Positions 44,677-53,595 of a stretch of DNA of 64,000 bases are shown one piece after another. A model generated the notes under the pieces. The model made no database searches. It was given only the letters and a program-made list of their open reading frames with translations, and was not told the origin of the DNA. Position numbers and translations under genes: made by a program. Every line of letters starts with the position of its first letter. Positions within the stretch are counted from its first letter, which is position 1. Origin of the DNA: Candidatus Zixiibacteriota bacterium. Lineage in GTDB: Bacteria; Zixibacteria; MSB-5A5; UBA10806; 4484-95. Location: assembly GCA_024231855.1 (NCBI GenBank), contig JAAEQD010000375.1:1-64000 (forward strand), given 5' to 3'.

Positions 44677-44717
44677 ATTATTGAAAGGTTGTATTAATTT
44701 TTTGTGAAGGGGTTTAT

Positions 44718-44918
44718 ATGGCACTAATAAGAAAAATTGCTCCAATTACTACGGATGTAAATACAATTCATGATCCAGTTGATTGTACTTATTCTGTTTT
44801 TAAGGATGGTAACGGAAAAAAGTTTTTGCAGATTGATACGTATGGATCATCCAAGAGAAAGATAAAGGGAAAGAAAGGCCAATCATTGCAGTTTAACGAG
44901 AAGTCGCTTTTAGATTAA
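44718..44918 (+). CDS. Small conserved protein with LQIDTYGS motif
   Basis: 66 residues, basic. The central FLQIDTYGSSKRKIKGKKGQ and LQFNEKSL form a pattern seen in small uncharacterised bacterial proteins. It has its own promoter and an AAGGGG before the ATG. Mildly AT-rich. Function unknown; small proteins with this motif are sometimes next to restriction or defence genes, which I state from memory and not as proof. Confidence 0.6.
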   Translation: MALIRKIAPITTDVNTIHDPVDCTYSVFKDGNGKKFLQIDTYGSSKRKIKGKKGQSLQFNEKSLLD

Positions 44919-44986
44919 AAAGAAATTCTAAATAATTATCTTTAATAATAAATAAATTTCCAGGAACATGGAAAGGAGGCCCAGCC

Positions 44987-45544
44987 ATGCCCGACGCCCA
45001 ACCCCAACCCGCCTTCCACTTCGTCTCTACACTTGATGAGGCGACTGAGATAATCAGTCAGCACGATAAATTCTGGGTGGCCGATTGCGGCTGCCGGGAG
45101 AACCATGACGGCGGCTGTAAACGGTCGCGGATCGATCTGTGCCTGATGTTTCGCGGCGATTTCGAACAGGGCGGATCGAACTATCATAAGATAACGCCGG
45201 CCGATGTCAAGGCAATTCTCGCCGAGGCCGAGGATAAACATCTGGTGCCCAGACCGTTTCGCAACGACAACGACCGCTCGCTAATCGATGGTATCTGTTT
45301 CTGCTGTGACTGCTGTTGCGATTATTTCAGCAATCCCGATGAGATCTGCGACAAGGGCAAGCTAATCGAGCGCACTGACGAGGAAATGTGCTCGCTCTGC
45401 GGCGAGTGTATGGATGTCTGCTATTTCAAGGCCCGCGATATCGAGGACGACAAGATGCTGGTCAACCGGGACGAATGCTACGGCTGCGGCCTCTGCGCAA
45501 ATGTCTGCCCTGAGGATTGTATCGAGATGGTGGCGAGGGTTTAG
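44987..45544 (+). CDS. Cysteine-rich 4Fe-4S ferredoxin-like protein
   Basis: 185 residues. The C-terminal 60 residues hold two 4Fe-4S motifs: CSLCGECMDVCYFKA and CYGCGLCANVCPEDC. Upstream is an unusual Cys region: DCGCRENHDGGCKR (near 26-40) and CFCCDCCCDYF (near 104-114), followed by CDKGK. These extra cysteines could hold another cluster or metal. The ATG follows GGAAAGGAGG. The middle part is alpha/beta (ADVKAILAEAEDKHLVPRPF), as in domains that scan a substrate. Electron transfer to an unknown partner is likely. Confidence 0.8.
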   Translation: MPDAQPQPAFHFVSTLDEATEIISQHDKFWVADCGCRENHDGGCKRSRIDLCLMFRGDFEQGGSNYHKITPADVKAILAEAEDKHLVPRPFRNDNDRSLIDGICFCCDCCCDYFSNPDEICDKGKLIERTDEEMCSLCGECMDVCYFKARDIEDDKMLVNRDECYGCGLCANVCPEDCIEMVARV

Positions 45545-45645
45545 ATCAACTTTTCTCGATCTATCTCCTAATTATTTATGGAATATTAACCATTTCAGTT
45601 GTATACTTATCAGTAAGAATAGCCGCCCAGGGGAGGATAGAGCAA

Positions 45646-45981
45646 ATGTTGAAAAGATCAATATTGTTTGTCGCAGCCTTGATGTTATTAACAGCCTGCA
45701 GTAATGACAGAAATCCTTTAAATACGGATGATTATTACGTTCATATTTATAAGTATGACGGCTCAATCCAGTGCGAATTTATCGGCTATACCGTCGAGCA
45801 AATGAAAGTTCAGCTTACTATGTCGATGATCAGGATTGTTGATTGCTATAAAAGTTCTGATGGCATGGATTATCCCGCTGTTTGCGGATATATTACCGGC
45901 CGAATAAACGTCTATGTTATTCCCAGAAACCGATTAGATGATGCCCTTGATTTAGGTTTCCAAGTGCTACCCGGTGATTAA
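45646..45981 (+). CDS. Small lipoprotein
   Basis: 111 residues. The ATG at 45646 is chosen over 45517 because GGGGAGGA lies upstream and a lipoprotein signal then begins the protein (MLKRSILFVAALMLLTAC, lipobox LLTAC). The mature part is short and strand-rich (DYYVHIYKYDGSIQCEFIGY) with three more cysteines. Function unknown. It overlaps or adjoins the next lipoprotein, with which it is probably cotranscribed. Confidence 0.6.
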   Translation: MLKRSILFVAALMLLTACSNDRNPLNTDDYYVHIYKYDGSIQCEFIGYTVEQMKVQLTMSMIRIVDCYKSSDGMDYPAVCGYITGRINVYVIPRNRLDDALDLGFQVLPGD

Positions 45982-45994
45982 CGGGACCATCCCC

Positions 45995-46522
45995 ATGAGG
46001 AATGTAATACTAATCATATTATTTGTCGCAATTGTTTCCGGCTGCGGTAAGAAATCAACCGAACCATCGAGCGATATAATCTTCTTCGATAGTTTTGAAA
46101 ACTTCGCGGGTCGCCCGGAATTAAGCGGCTGGGAATGGGTCTGGGATGAGGGGACACTAGTCTATGACGCTCCTGCTGGCGGCGGCCTGTGGTCGTTAGA
46201 ATTGCATTCATCTCCATATATCGGGGAACCCGGTATAGCAATTAGAGAATTAAACCCACCGCAAGAGGATGGTATATACAGATTTTCAGCATGGGTAAAA
46301 TCGGATTGCGAAGCATCTATACATTGGCTAATCAGAACAGGTAATGATAACTATCAGATGAATCACGCTACTACATTTGAATCCGGCTGGACGATGATAT
46401 CGATTACGGATACATTGAGCCTCGAAGGATGTGATCTGTTTGAAATCGTATTAACAGCGGGTTGTGATAGTAGTGTCGGGCCCAATTATTTCGATATGGT
46501 TAAACTGGAGAAACTGGATTAA
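45995..46522 (+). CDS. Lipoprotein with jelly-roll-like domain
   Basis: 175 residues. Lipoprotein signal with lipobox VSGC (Cys near 17). The mature part (DIIFFDSFENFAGRPELSGWEWVW, IYRFSAWVKSD, GWTMISITDTLSLEG) has the pattern of carbohydrate-binding jelly-roll domains. The ATG at 45995 lies 14 bases after the previous stop. Ligand unknown. Confidence 0.6.
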   Translation: MRNVILIILFVAIVSGCGKKSTEPSSDIIFFDSFENFAGRPELSGWEWVWDEGTLVYDAPAGGGLWSLELHSSPYIGEPGIAIRELNPPQEDGIYRFSAWVKSDCEASIHWLIRTGNDNYQMNHATTFESGWTMISITDTLSLEGCDLFEIVLTAGCDSSVGPNYFDMVKLEKLD

Positions 46523-46554
46523 AAAGCAATATAAGTTTAGCCTCTGGGTACCGT

Positions 46555-46905
46555 TTAAACCTTCTTGATTTCATGCCCGAACCACTGGAACTCCAGTTGA
46601 CGCCCCTCGGGATCGCGGGCAAAGAAATTGTAAATACGGTATTTCTCGTTCATTATCGGTCGAGCCTCAGCCGATGCCTCGAATTTCTCATACATCCGAT
46701 CGACAAACGCCTGGCTATCATAGAAAAAAGTGATTATACCGCCGCGGTCTACCTCTTCCCTGTCGCAGAAACCTAAAAGCAAGTTACCATGCTTGAAGAT
46801 CAGGCAATCTCCCTGATCGAGCCACAGCTCGCAGCCAATCTCATTAAGATAAAATTCCCTCAACTTATCGAGCATTTTCGTTTTGAAGAAGACAATGCCA
46901 TTCAT
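46555..46905 (-). CDS. VOC-family (glyoxalase fold) protein
   Basis: 116 residues, one vicinal-oxygen-chelate module: MNGIVFFKT, KLREFYLNEIG, DCLIFKHGNLLLGF, FFARDPEGRQLEFQWF. Such proteins are metal-dependent isomerases, dioxygenases or antibiotic-binding proteins. It carries Glu in LEFQWF as a likely metal ligand. Substrate unknown. Confidence 0.85.
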   Translation of the reverse strand: MNGIVFFKTKMLDKLREFYLNEIGCELWLDQGDCLIFKHGNLLLGFCDREEVDRGGIITFFYDSQAFVDRMYEKFEASAEARPIMNEKYRIYNFFARDPEGRQLEFQWFGHEIKKV

Positions 46906-46987
46906 TGGTTTATCCTTTTTGTCATTCTATAATGTTTTCAATATAATAGTTAAATCGCCTCCCCCGGGTCAAGTGATGATAAAATGA

Positions 46988-47016
46988 TTGACTGTTACCA
47001 TCACAGACTTTAATTT
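46988..47016 (+). promoter_or_regulatory. Promoter of the lipoprotein at 47074
   Basis: TTGACT at 46988-46993, a 17-base spacer and TAATTT at 47011-47016. Confidence 0.45.
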
Positions 47017-47073
47017 AATATCAATACAAAGATGTATTAGGAAAATTAATTCTTTTAATGAAAGGAATAAATC

Positions 47074-47538
47074 ATGAAACTGTTTGGCCCTCTAATTGGC
47101 TTGATCGCAATGGCCGCGCTTATGTTTTGCTGCAGTCAGGCGACGGTAGATACGGTAGATATCGAGAAGGAGAAAGCCGACCTGATTCAAACCGATAAAG
47201 ATTTTTCGGCCACATCGGTTGAAAAGGGAGCCGCCGAGGCGTTCCGGATGTACCTAACCGAGGATGCGGTTCAGTTGCCGACCAGATCACATCCGGTAAT
47301 GGGCCGGGATGCAATATACGACAACATGTCGGCGAATAGCGGCAACTACACGTTGGCCTGGGAACCCGCCGCCGTCGAGGTGGCGAAATCCGGCGACCTG
47401 GCCTACACATGGGGAATGTACTCGCTCACTTATCAGGATTCCACTGGCGAGGAAAAAGTAAGCCCCGGTAAATATCTGAATATCTGGAAAAAGCAAGCCG
47501 ATGGCACATGGAAAGTTGCCATCGATATGGGGAACTAG
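47074..47538 (+). CDS. DUF4440/SnoaL-like lipoprotein
   Basis: 154 residues. Lipoprotein signal with a Cys pair (LMFCC, near residues 19-20). The NTF2-fold pattern is clear: EKADLIQTDKDFSATSVEKGAAEAF, LTEDAVQLPTRSHPVMGRDAI and the closing KYLNIWKKQADGTWKVAIDMGN. It is the second such lipoprotein here (see 15039), sharing the fold but not close sequence. Role unknown. Confidence 0.8.
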   Translation: MKLFGPLIGLIAMAALMFCCSQATVDTVDIEKEKADLIQTDKDFSATSVEKGAAEAFRMYLTEDAVQLPTRSHPVMGRDAIYDNMSANSGNYTLAWEPAAVEVAKSGDLAYTWGMYSLTYQDSTGEEKVSPGKYLNIWKKQADGTWKVAIDMGN

Positions 47539-47613
47539 AGCCGATAAGCCCGAAGTTAAAACTTATCATCCGTCCACGGGGTATTGTGGCGATCATACTT
47601 ATATAAATAGCGA

Positions 47614-47641
47614 TTGCATACGATCCTGATTCTATTATATA
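47614..47641 (+). promoter_or_regulatory. Promoter of the GGT gene, near-leaderless
   Basis: TTGCAT at 47614-47619, a 16-base spacer and TATATA at 47636-47641. Transcription would start about 5 bases before the ATG at 47654, which has no Shine-Dalgarno sequence. Confidence 0.4.
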
Positions 47642-47653
47642 TACAGTCATATC

Positions 47654-49246
47654 ATGACTCAGAAGAATTTTAATTGGGATTTCCCTTATATGTCGCGGCG
47701 CATGCCTGTAATCGCCGGCAATATCGTGGCCACCTCGCAGCCGCTGGCGGCGCAAGCAGGTATAAGTATGATTCAGAACGGCGGCAACGCGGTCGATGCC
47801 GCGATCGCCACGGCTATCGCTCTTACCGTGGTCGAGCCTGTCAATAACGGTATCGGCAGTGACGCATATGCAATAATCTGGGATGGCAAACGGCTACATG
47901 GCATAAACGGATCTGGCAAGTCGCCCGCGGGCTGGACATATGAGAAATTTTCGAGTCTCGATGAAATGCCGATGCGGGGCTGGGATAGCGTGACTGTTCC
48001 GGGAGCGGTGTCGGTCTGGGTTGAGTTATCGAGTAAGTTCGGACGTTTATCGTTTGGGGATCTGTTCGAGCCGGCAATAAAATATGCCACCGATGGTTTT
48101 CCCGTTTCGCCGAAAACGGGATATCTCTGGAGTCTGGCGGAGGAAACATTCAAGGATTTCCCGGAATTCGTTAAGACCTTTTTGCCCACCGGTCGGGCGC
48201 CGAAGATCGGCGAGATATTTAAGCGCGAGGCTCAAGCTCGTACACTGAAGGAAATCGCCGACACCAAAGGTGAATCTTTCTATCGAGGCGAGCTTGCCGG
48301 GAGGATCGCGGGCTGTTCAAAAGATCAAGGCGGCGCGCTGGATATCAATGACCTGGCGAATCATAAGCCGGAATGGGTGGAGACTATATCAAACTCATAC
48401 CGAGGCTACGATTTGCACGAGCTGCCGCCTAACGGACAGGGCCTGGCCGCCCTGATAGCGCTGGGCATCCTCGATCAATTCGATATACGGCGACACCCGG
48501 TTGATTCGGCCGATAGTATTCATATCCAGATCGAGTCGATGAAGCTGGCATTCGCCGATATCCGAAGTCATCTGGCCGACCCCGATTTCATGACCGCCGA
48601 TTACCGATCGTTTTTAGACTGTGATTATCTGGCTTCAAGGGCTAAGCTTATCGACATGTATAAAGCAGGTAGCCATGAAGTCGGTATCCCTCATGATAAA
48701 GGCACGGTTTATCTTACCGCCGCTGATTCGGAAGGGATGATGGTCTCGTTTATTCAGTCGAATTTCTGGGGCTTTGGATCTGGTATAGTAATTCCCGATA
48801 CCGGCATAAGCATGCAGAACCGAGGCTATGGATTCAGCCTCGAGAAAGGCCATCCCAACCAGGTCGATGGCGGCAAGCGGCCTTATCATACGATCATTCC
48901 GGCGTTTGTCACGTGCAGCGGCAAGCCCGTGATGAGTTTCGGCGTCATGGGCGGGCATTTCCAGCCGCAGGGGCATATCCAGATGATGACCCGCATTTTC
49001 GATTACCGTCAAAATCCGCAAGCCGCATCCGACGCGCCAAGATGGTATGTCATGGAGGATAATCGAATAGCAATCGAACCCGGCTTGCCGGCCGGAGTGC
49101 TGGATGATTTAACAAAGCGCGGTCACGATATCGCGCTCGATATACCCGAATCAATGTTCGGCGGCGCCCAGCTTATCTACCGGCTGGATGACTCCTATCT
49201 GGGAGCATCGGACCATCGCAAGGATGGGCTGGCGTTGGGATTTTAG
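47654..49246 (+). CDS. Gamma-glutamyltransferase-family enzyme, cytoplasmic type
   Basis: 530 residues; N-terminal nucleophile hydrolase made as one chain and self-cleaved. GGNAVDAAIATAIALTVVEPVNNGIGSDA and NGSGKSPAGWT mark the large subunit. The cleavage and nucleophile Thr is in DKGTVYLTAAD (near residue 352), and the small subunit continues with QSNFWGFGSGIVIPDTGISMQNRG. There is no signal peptide, so it is like the intracellular YwrD group rather than the periplasmic Ggt. It should split glutathione or other gamma-glutamyl compounds. Confidence 0.88.
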   Translation: MTQKNFNWDFPYMSRRMPVIAGNIVATSQPLAAQAGISMIQNGGNAVDAAIATAIALTVVEPVNNGIGSDAYAIIWDGKRLHGINGSGKSPAGWTYEKFSSLDEMPMRGWDSVTVPGAVSVWVELSSKFGRLSFGDLFEPAIKYATDGFPVSPKTGYLWSLAEETFKDFPEFVKTFLPTGRAPKIGEIFKREAQARTLKEIADTKGESFYRGELAGRIAGCSKDQGGALDINDLANHKPEWVETISNSYRGYDLHELPPNGQGLAALIALGILDQFDIRRHPVDSADSIHIQIESMKLAFADIRSHLADPDFMTADYRSFLDCDYLASRAKLIDMYKAGSHEVGIPHDKGTVYLTAADSEGMMVSFIQSNFWGFGSGIVIPDTGISMQNRGYGFSLEKGHPNQVDGGKRPYHTIIPAFVTCSGKPVMSFGVMGGHFQPQGHIQMMTRIFDYRQNPQAASDAPRWYVMEDNRIAIEPGLPAGVLDDLTKRGHDIALDIPESMFGGAQLIYRLDDSYLGASDHRKDGLALGF

Positions 49247-49264
49247 CTACTAATTAATTTTAGG

Positions 49265-49292
49265 TTGACATATTTACAATTTGTAATACAAT
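49265..49292 (+). promoter_or_regulatory. Promoter of the Clp_N-KAP gene
   Basis: TTGACA at 49265-49270, a 16-base spacer and TACAAT at 49287-49292, giving a leader of about 55 bases. Confidence 0.5.
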
Positions 49293-49354
49293 TACTGAGT
49301 GTCAGATAAATTCAGTAGGATTGGCTAAAATAGTTGTATAGATAGGGGCTCTTT

Positions 49355-52309
49355 ATGAAAACTGACGATATATCCTCAACGTATATGTTTTCCGATAACG
49401 CGAAGCGAGTATTAGAATATGCTATAGAGAGAGCTAAGCAACTGAACTCTCGCTTGTTTCATTCTCATTATTTGTTATTCGGAGTAATGCGTTTGAGGGC
49501 TTGTAAGGCCTGGGACATTTTAGCCGTACACGGCGTACAACTTCCAGACTTAAATGAGAAATTACAACAGATAGAGCCAGATCATGCAACCGAGGCAATC
49601 ACGGGGGAGCCTGAGCCGAGTGGGGGTGTGGATTCAATAATAGTATCCGCTAATAACATTGCGTCAAAATTAACTAACTCTTATGTTATTTATACGGAAC
49701 ACATCCTTTTAGGAATACTTGCAGTAAGCGGTACCAAGGCGAACGAAATATTATCCGATTACGATCTTATATCAGAAATAGCCTATAAGCATCTGGAAAC
49801 AATAAATGCAGGTGAGCAGGTCGTCGAGAAAAAAACTACCAAGAAGGCGGCAAAGAAAAAAGCCGCCAAGAAAACAGCGGCCAAAAAGAAAACGGCTAAA
49901 AAGAAAACAGAAACCGTAACAATTCTTGGCCATATTGAAGATCTCGGATTGGAGCCATCACCCGAGCTTAATAAAATTATCCCCCTCGCCTGGCATGCCC
50001 AGCAGCATCGTTCGGCTAAAAACTTCTCACACGTACCGATAGACACTATCGTATCCAGACCATCTTTACTATATGCGGTTATTTATGTTAATAAAAAATT
50101 GCGCGATTCGCTTGGGGATTTAGAATTTGCCCTTAGGAGTTTTATCGAGGAGATCGGCCTGGGTGATTTTTCGCCGGAGGGATACACTGAGCCATTGGAT
50201 TTCAAAATTGATCTCGCTCTACAGCGGATATTCAATTCATATAAAGCAAAATTTAAAAAAAGAGTTGAGGTCGATTCACTGGCTCTGGCTTATGGTATTC
50301 TGGGATTTAAGAAAGGCAGGTTTGCCAAGCGGTTTGAAAGTTACGGTGGTGATTTCGACAAAGCAAGAGCGGTTATCAAAGATTTAATAGAAGAGAAAGA
50401 TACAGAAAAACCACCGCCGGAAGCGCGGCTTCATAGTGATAAATGGACGACAGAGGACAAGCTGGATTACGGACCGTGCGCCAAGTCGATTTACAAATTT
50501 TTAACCCACCCAGACACCTCCGCGCCGCTGGTTGTGGGAATACAGGCGCCCTGGGGGCAGGGCAAAACCAGCCTCATGAAAATGATTCAAGAACGACTGG
50601 ACCCAAATAATCCAGACTTCGCTAAAAGGAAAAAGACCGGAAGCAAGGAAGAGAAAAAGACTGAAACTAAGAAAGATGATGAACGGCATGTCAGTTACGG
50701 CGAATTGAAAGCCTGGCTTAAAAATGATGATGATTTAAACAAAACATTGCAGAAGGCTGTCGAACAAATGCCCGAAGAATCAAATAATGAAAACGGAAAA
50801 AAAACGGAGGAATACAGGCCTACTGTTTGGTTTAACGCCTGGAAATTTCAGAGTAGCGAAGAGATATGGGCGGGCTTGGCCCACACCGTTTTATCGCAGC
50901 TTACCGGCCGGCTCCCGAATCCATATGATCGTGAATTGTTCTGGCTGAAACTTCAACTTAAAAGAATCGATACCCAGGCTATACGCAATGATATATATCA
51001 AACTTTTTTGGAAAATTTTCTACCCAAAGCGTCAATTTGGCTGGGGATATTCATAGTTTCGATACTTGTTTTCATAGTATTTATCGGCACCAATATGAAT
51101 GCCAGCGTTATATCATTGGCAGCCGCTATTTGGGGTGCGATAAAAAGCAAGGGTGAATGGATTGACGCGTCAACCAGGGCCCTGGAGAAAAAGCTTGAGG
51201 GCTCTTATAGCCGTTATGTTCAGCACCCCGATTACTCTCAGAAGATGGGTTATTTGCATCTTGTGGAAGAGGACATGAATAAGGTGTTTGATATTTTAAT
51301 CAAGCCGGACCAGCCGCTGGTAATATTTATCGATGATTTGGATAGATGCTCCCCGACAAAGATCGGGCAGGTAATTGAAGCTGTGAACTTATTTATGTCC
51401 GGCAATTATCCGGATTGCCTGTTCGTGTTCGGGATCGACGCCCAGGTGGTTGCGGCCGCAATGGAGGTTGTTCATAAAGATATTATCGACAAGCTAACTG
51501 ACCGGGAAGATGAATTGGGTTGGCGATTTATGGATAAGTTCATTCAATTACCATTCGTCATATCGCGCCTCTCGCCCGACCAAAGAATGGCTTTTCTGGA
51601 GAAATTTATCGAATCACGGGCTGGCGAACCCAAACCACCAGTGTCAAATGAAATTAAGGAACTTAAGGATGAAATGGACCGGCTGCACAGTAAAATTAAA
51701 ATAAATGAAATAAAGCCCGATAAGGTGTTGAAACAATACACTAAAAAGCTTAAAAAATACGCTGAATCAGAGCCTCAAAAAGCTCTGGATTTACGAGAAA
51801 GTCTTCTAGACCAGAGCGCGGAATACTTTACCGACAAGGACTCTAGGATGTTGGCAGAGTTAAAGAAAAACATTGACTTCCTCTCAGACAATCCCCGGAC
51901 CATTAAACGTGCCATAAATCTATATCGGTTCCATCATTTCATGTCAATTATGAGATCAACTTCCCACCTGGAACTCGAAGGCGCCGAACCCGATCAAATT
52001 ACAATCTGGTCAATTATATTAATTCGCTGGCCACATTTTGTTAGATGGCTTCAAAAGAACGCCCAGGTTTCCATAAAACCAGTTGGGAAAAACAAAAAGC
52101 CCCCAAAAAGTAACCCTATTAAAATAATCGATTATGTCGTTGCCAGGGCCAAAAAAAGTACTTCTGTTGATGCCTGGACCGAGGAATTAGAGAACAATAA
52201 CATTAAAAAGCAAAATTGGGCCAAGGATAGTGATTTGTGGCAGTTTCTAAGGGTTAAGATTGACGATACGTGTAATTTGAATAAAGCCCCAATATGTGGC
52301 TTATGGTAA
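49355..52309 (+). CDS. Clp_N-KAP P-loop NTPase fusion
   Basis: 984 residues. Residues 10-150 look like a Clp N-terminal (double helical repeat) domain: FSDNAKRVLEYAIERAKQL...HSHYLLFGVM and a second repeat with TEHILLGILAVSG. Residues 158-186 are a Lys/Ala-rich linker. Residues 205-345 appear to be a second, diverged Clp_N-like unit. The KAP NTPase runs from about 375: Walker A APWGQGKTSL (near 398), WFNAWKFQSSEEIWAG, two membrane segments (about 560-597) inserted in the domain, and Walker B LVIFIDDLDRCSP (near 656). KAP proteins sit in the membrane with the NTPase inside, and some exclude phage. Clp_N usually docks substrates for Clp unfoldases, so a sensor that recruits proteins is plausible. 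This is a combination I do not know as described. Confidence 0.85.
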   Translation: MKTDDISSTYMFSDNAKRVLEYAIERAKQLNSRLFHSHYLLFGVMRLRACKAWDILAVHGVQLPDLNEKLQQIEPDHATEAITGEPEPSGGVDSIIVSANNIASKLTNSYVIYTEHILLGILAVSGTKANEILSDYDLISEIAYKHLETINAGEQVVEKKTTKKAAKKKAAKKTAAKKKTAKKKTETVTILGHIEDLGLEPSPELNKIIPLAWHAQQHRSAKNFSHVPIDTIVSRPSLLYAVIYVNKKLRDSLGDLEFALRSFIEEIGLGDFSPEGYTEPLDFKIDLALQRIFNSYKAKFKKRVEVDSLALAYGILGFKKGRFAKRFESYGGDFDKARAVIKDLIEEKDTEKPPPEARLHSDKWTTEDKLDYGPCAKSIYKFLTHPDTSAPLVVGIQAPWGQGKTSLMKMIQERLDPNNPDFAKRKKTGSKEEKKTETKKDDERHVSYGELKAWLKNDDDLNKTLQKAVEQMPEESNNENGKKTEEYRPTVWFNAWKFQSSEEIWAGLAHTVLSQLTGRLPNPYDRELFWLKLQLKRIDTQAIRNDIYQTFLENFLPKASIWLGIFIVSILVFIVFIGTNMNASVISLAAAIWGAIKSKGEWIDASTRALEKKLEGSYSRYVQHPDYSQKMGYLHLVEEDMNKVFDILIKPDQPLVIFIDDLDRCSPTKIGQVIEAVNLFMSGNYPDCLFVFGIDAQVVAAAMEVVHKDIIDKLTDREDELGWRFMDKFIQLPFVISRLSPDQRMAFLEKFIESRAGEPKPPVSNEIKELKDEMDRLHSKIKINEIKPDKVLKQYTKKLKKYAESEPQKALDLRESLLDQSAEYFTDKDSRMLAELKKNIDFLSDNPRTIKRAINLYRFHHFMSIMRSTSHLELEGAEPDQITIWSIILIRWPHFVRWLQKNAQVSIKPVGKNKKPPKSNPIKIIDYVVARAKKSTSVDAWTEELENNNIKKQNWAKDSDLWQFLRVKIDDTCNLNKAPICGLW

Positions 52310-52347
52310 ACGATATATAATATATTCAGTAAATTTCCGCTTAAACT

Positions 52348-53424
52348 TTATTTCCCCTCAATAACCTCCAGCGCTTGCTTATCTATGGCGGTGTTGAAAT
52401 CGACAACCCGCGGCGTTAGCACGATGAAGCTCTGAACCTCATCATCCACGGTAACTTTGTGTGAAAACAAAAACGGAAGTATGTGGCCCAACACCGGGAA
52501 ACGTCTGTGAGTCGATGTCTGAACGACCTTCGACAGGCCGCCGAGAATCACCGATTCGCCATCCTTGACGATGACCGTATTCTCGACCATCTGGCCGCTC
52601 TTTACGGGGCTGTCGGCGATCGTCGCCGCCAGGGTTGTCAGCTCGGCTATGACCTCCAATGTGATATAGCCGCTTTCGCCCAGCGAGGGCAAAACGCTCA
52701 GGTTCAGGCCGGCATCCATTGTGCTTGTTTCATAGATACTGTTGTAGCTCGAATACCTGGAGACATAGGTCACGCGCTGACCATCGAGAAGCTCGGCCCG
52801 GCGATTGTTGAGAGTTAATATACGCGGCGCGTTATGAATCGAGCCGGCGCCGGTCTGATCCAAAACATTAATTACATCAGCCAAATATGTGGCGGCGGTA
52901 AAACTAAAATCCTTGTCTGTGGCATCCCTAATGGACTCATTGCTTGATTCGCCTTGCACCGTGGTTGTCTTGACAAGATCTTTACGGTAACCGGTGGTTA
53001 CTCTCGGATTAGATATGTCGATCAACATATCCCAATCGATACCGATATCATACATCTTCGATTTGCTGACCTCGATTATTTTCACCTCGATTTCGATCTG
53101 ACGAGGCGGTATGTCGGCTTTATCGATGAGGTCGGTAACGTAATCAATATCGGCCGATTCGCCGGACAAAACCAGCAGATTGGCCGTCTCATTATGCCTT
53201 ATCTCGACAACATGATACTTATCGGCCACATGCCACTTGAGTATGCCTCGCCCATCTGATGCCGTAACACCGAGGAAATTCAATAGCTCTGATGGCGGCA
53301 TGTATTGGGGCTTGACCACCTCAACCCGGTTGGATAAGCCCGGCTCAACAGTTATTTCCTGCGCGTTTACCGAAAGCGCCAGAAATAGAACGGTTATGAG
53401 CGTTAGAATTGGTCTGTTCAACAT
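52348..53424 (-). CDS. Secretin-type outer-membrane protein
   Basis: 358 residues with a signal peptide ending in VNA. A short N-terminal domain (VVEIRHNETANLLVLSGESADIDYVTDLIDKADIPPRQIEIEVKI, the secretin N-domain pattern, about 75-120) precedes the secretin core (NAPRILTLNNRRAELLDGQRVTYVS, GLNLSVLPSLGESGYITLEV, VKDGESVILGGL, RRFPVLGHILPFLF, VQSFIVLTPRVV). It is far shorter than GspD or PilQ and has no neighbouring secretion genes, so its system is unknown. AGGAGA precedes the ATG. Confidence 0.85.
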   Translation of the reverse strand: MLNRPILTLITVLFLALSVNAQEITVEPGLSNRVEVVKPQYMPPSELLNFLGVTASDGRGILKWHVADKYHVVEIRHNETANLLVLSGESADIDYVTDLIDKADIPPRQIEIEVKIIEVSKSKMYDIGIDWDMLIDISNPRVTTGYRKDLVKTTTVQGESSNESIRDATDKDFSFTAATYLADVINVLDQTGAGSIHNAPRILTLNNRRAELLDGQRVTYVSRYSSYNSIYETSTMDAGLNLSVLPSLGESGYITLEVIAELTTLAATIADSPVKSGQMVENTVIVKDGESVILGGLSKVVQTSTHRRFPVLGHILPFLFSHKVTVDDEVQSFIVLTPRVVDFNTAIDKQALEVIEGK

Positions 53425-53595
53425 CTCTTCTCCTTATCTTTTCTTAGATCATTTATATCGCGGCGTTTGGACAATTAACAGGACATCTTTTTATATATAG
53501 GAATATATGTTTTGTTCCTTCCATATTCCACCATAATTTTCAAGGCTGTGATGTTAGATATTAGATTGGATGACAAAAACTGAATATACGCAATG

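Noticed and set aside
49829..49912. Histone-like DNA-binding protein
   Set aside because: The Lys/Ala-rich stretch is a linker inside one long frame between Clp_N-like units.
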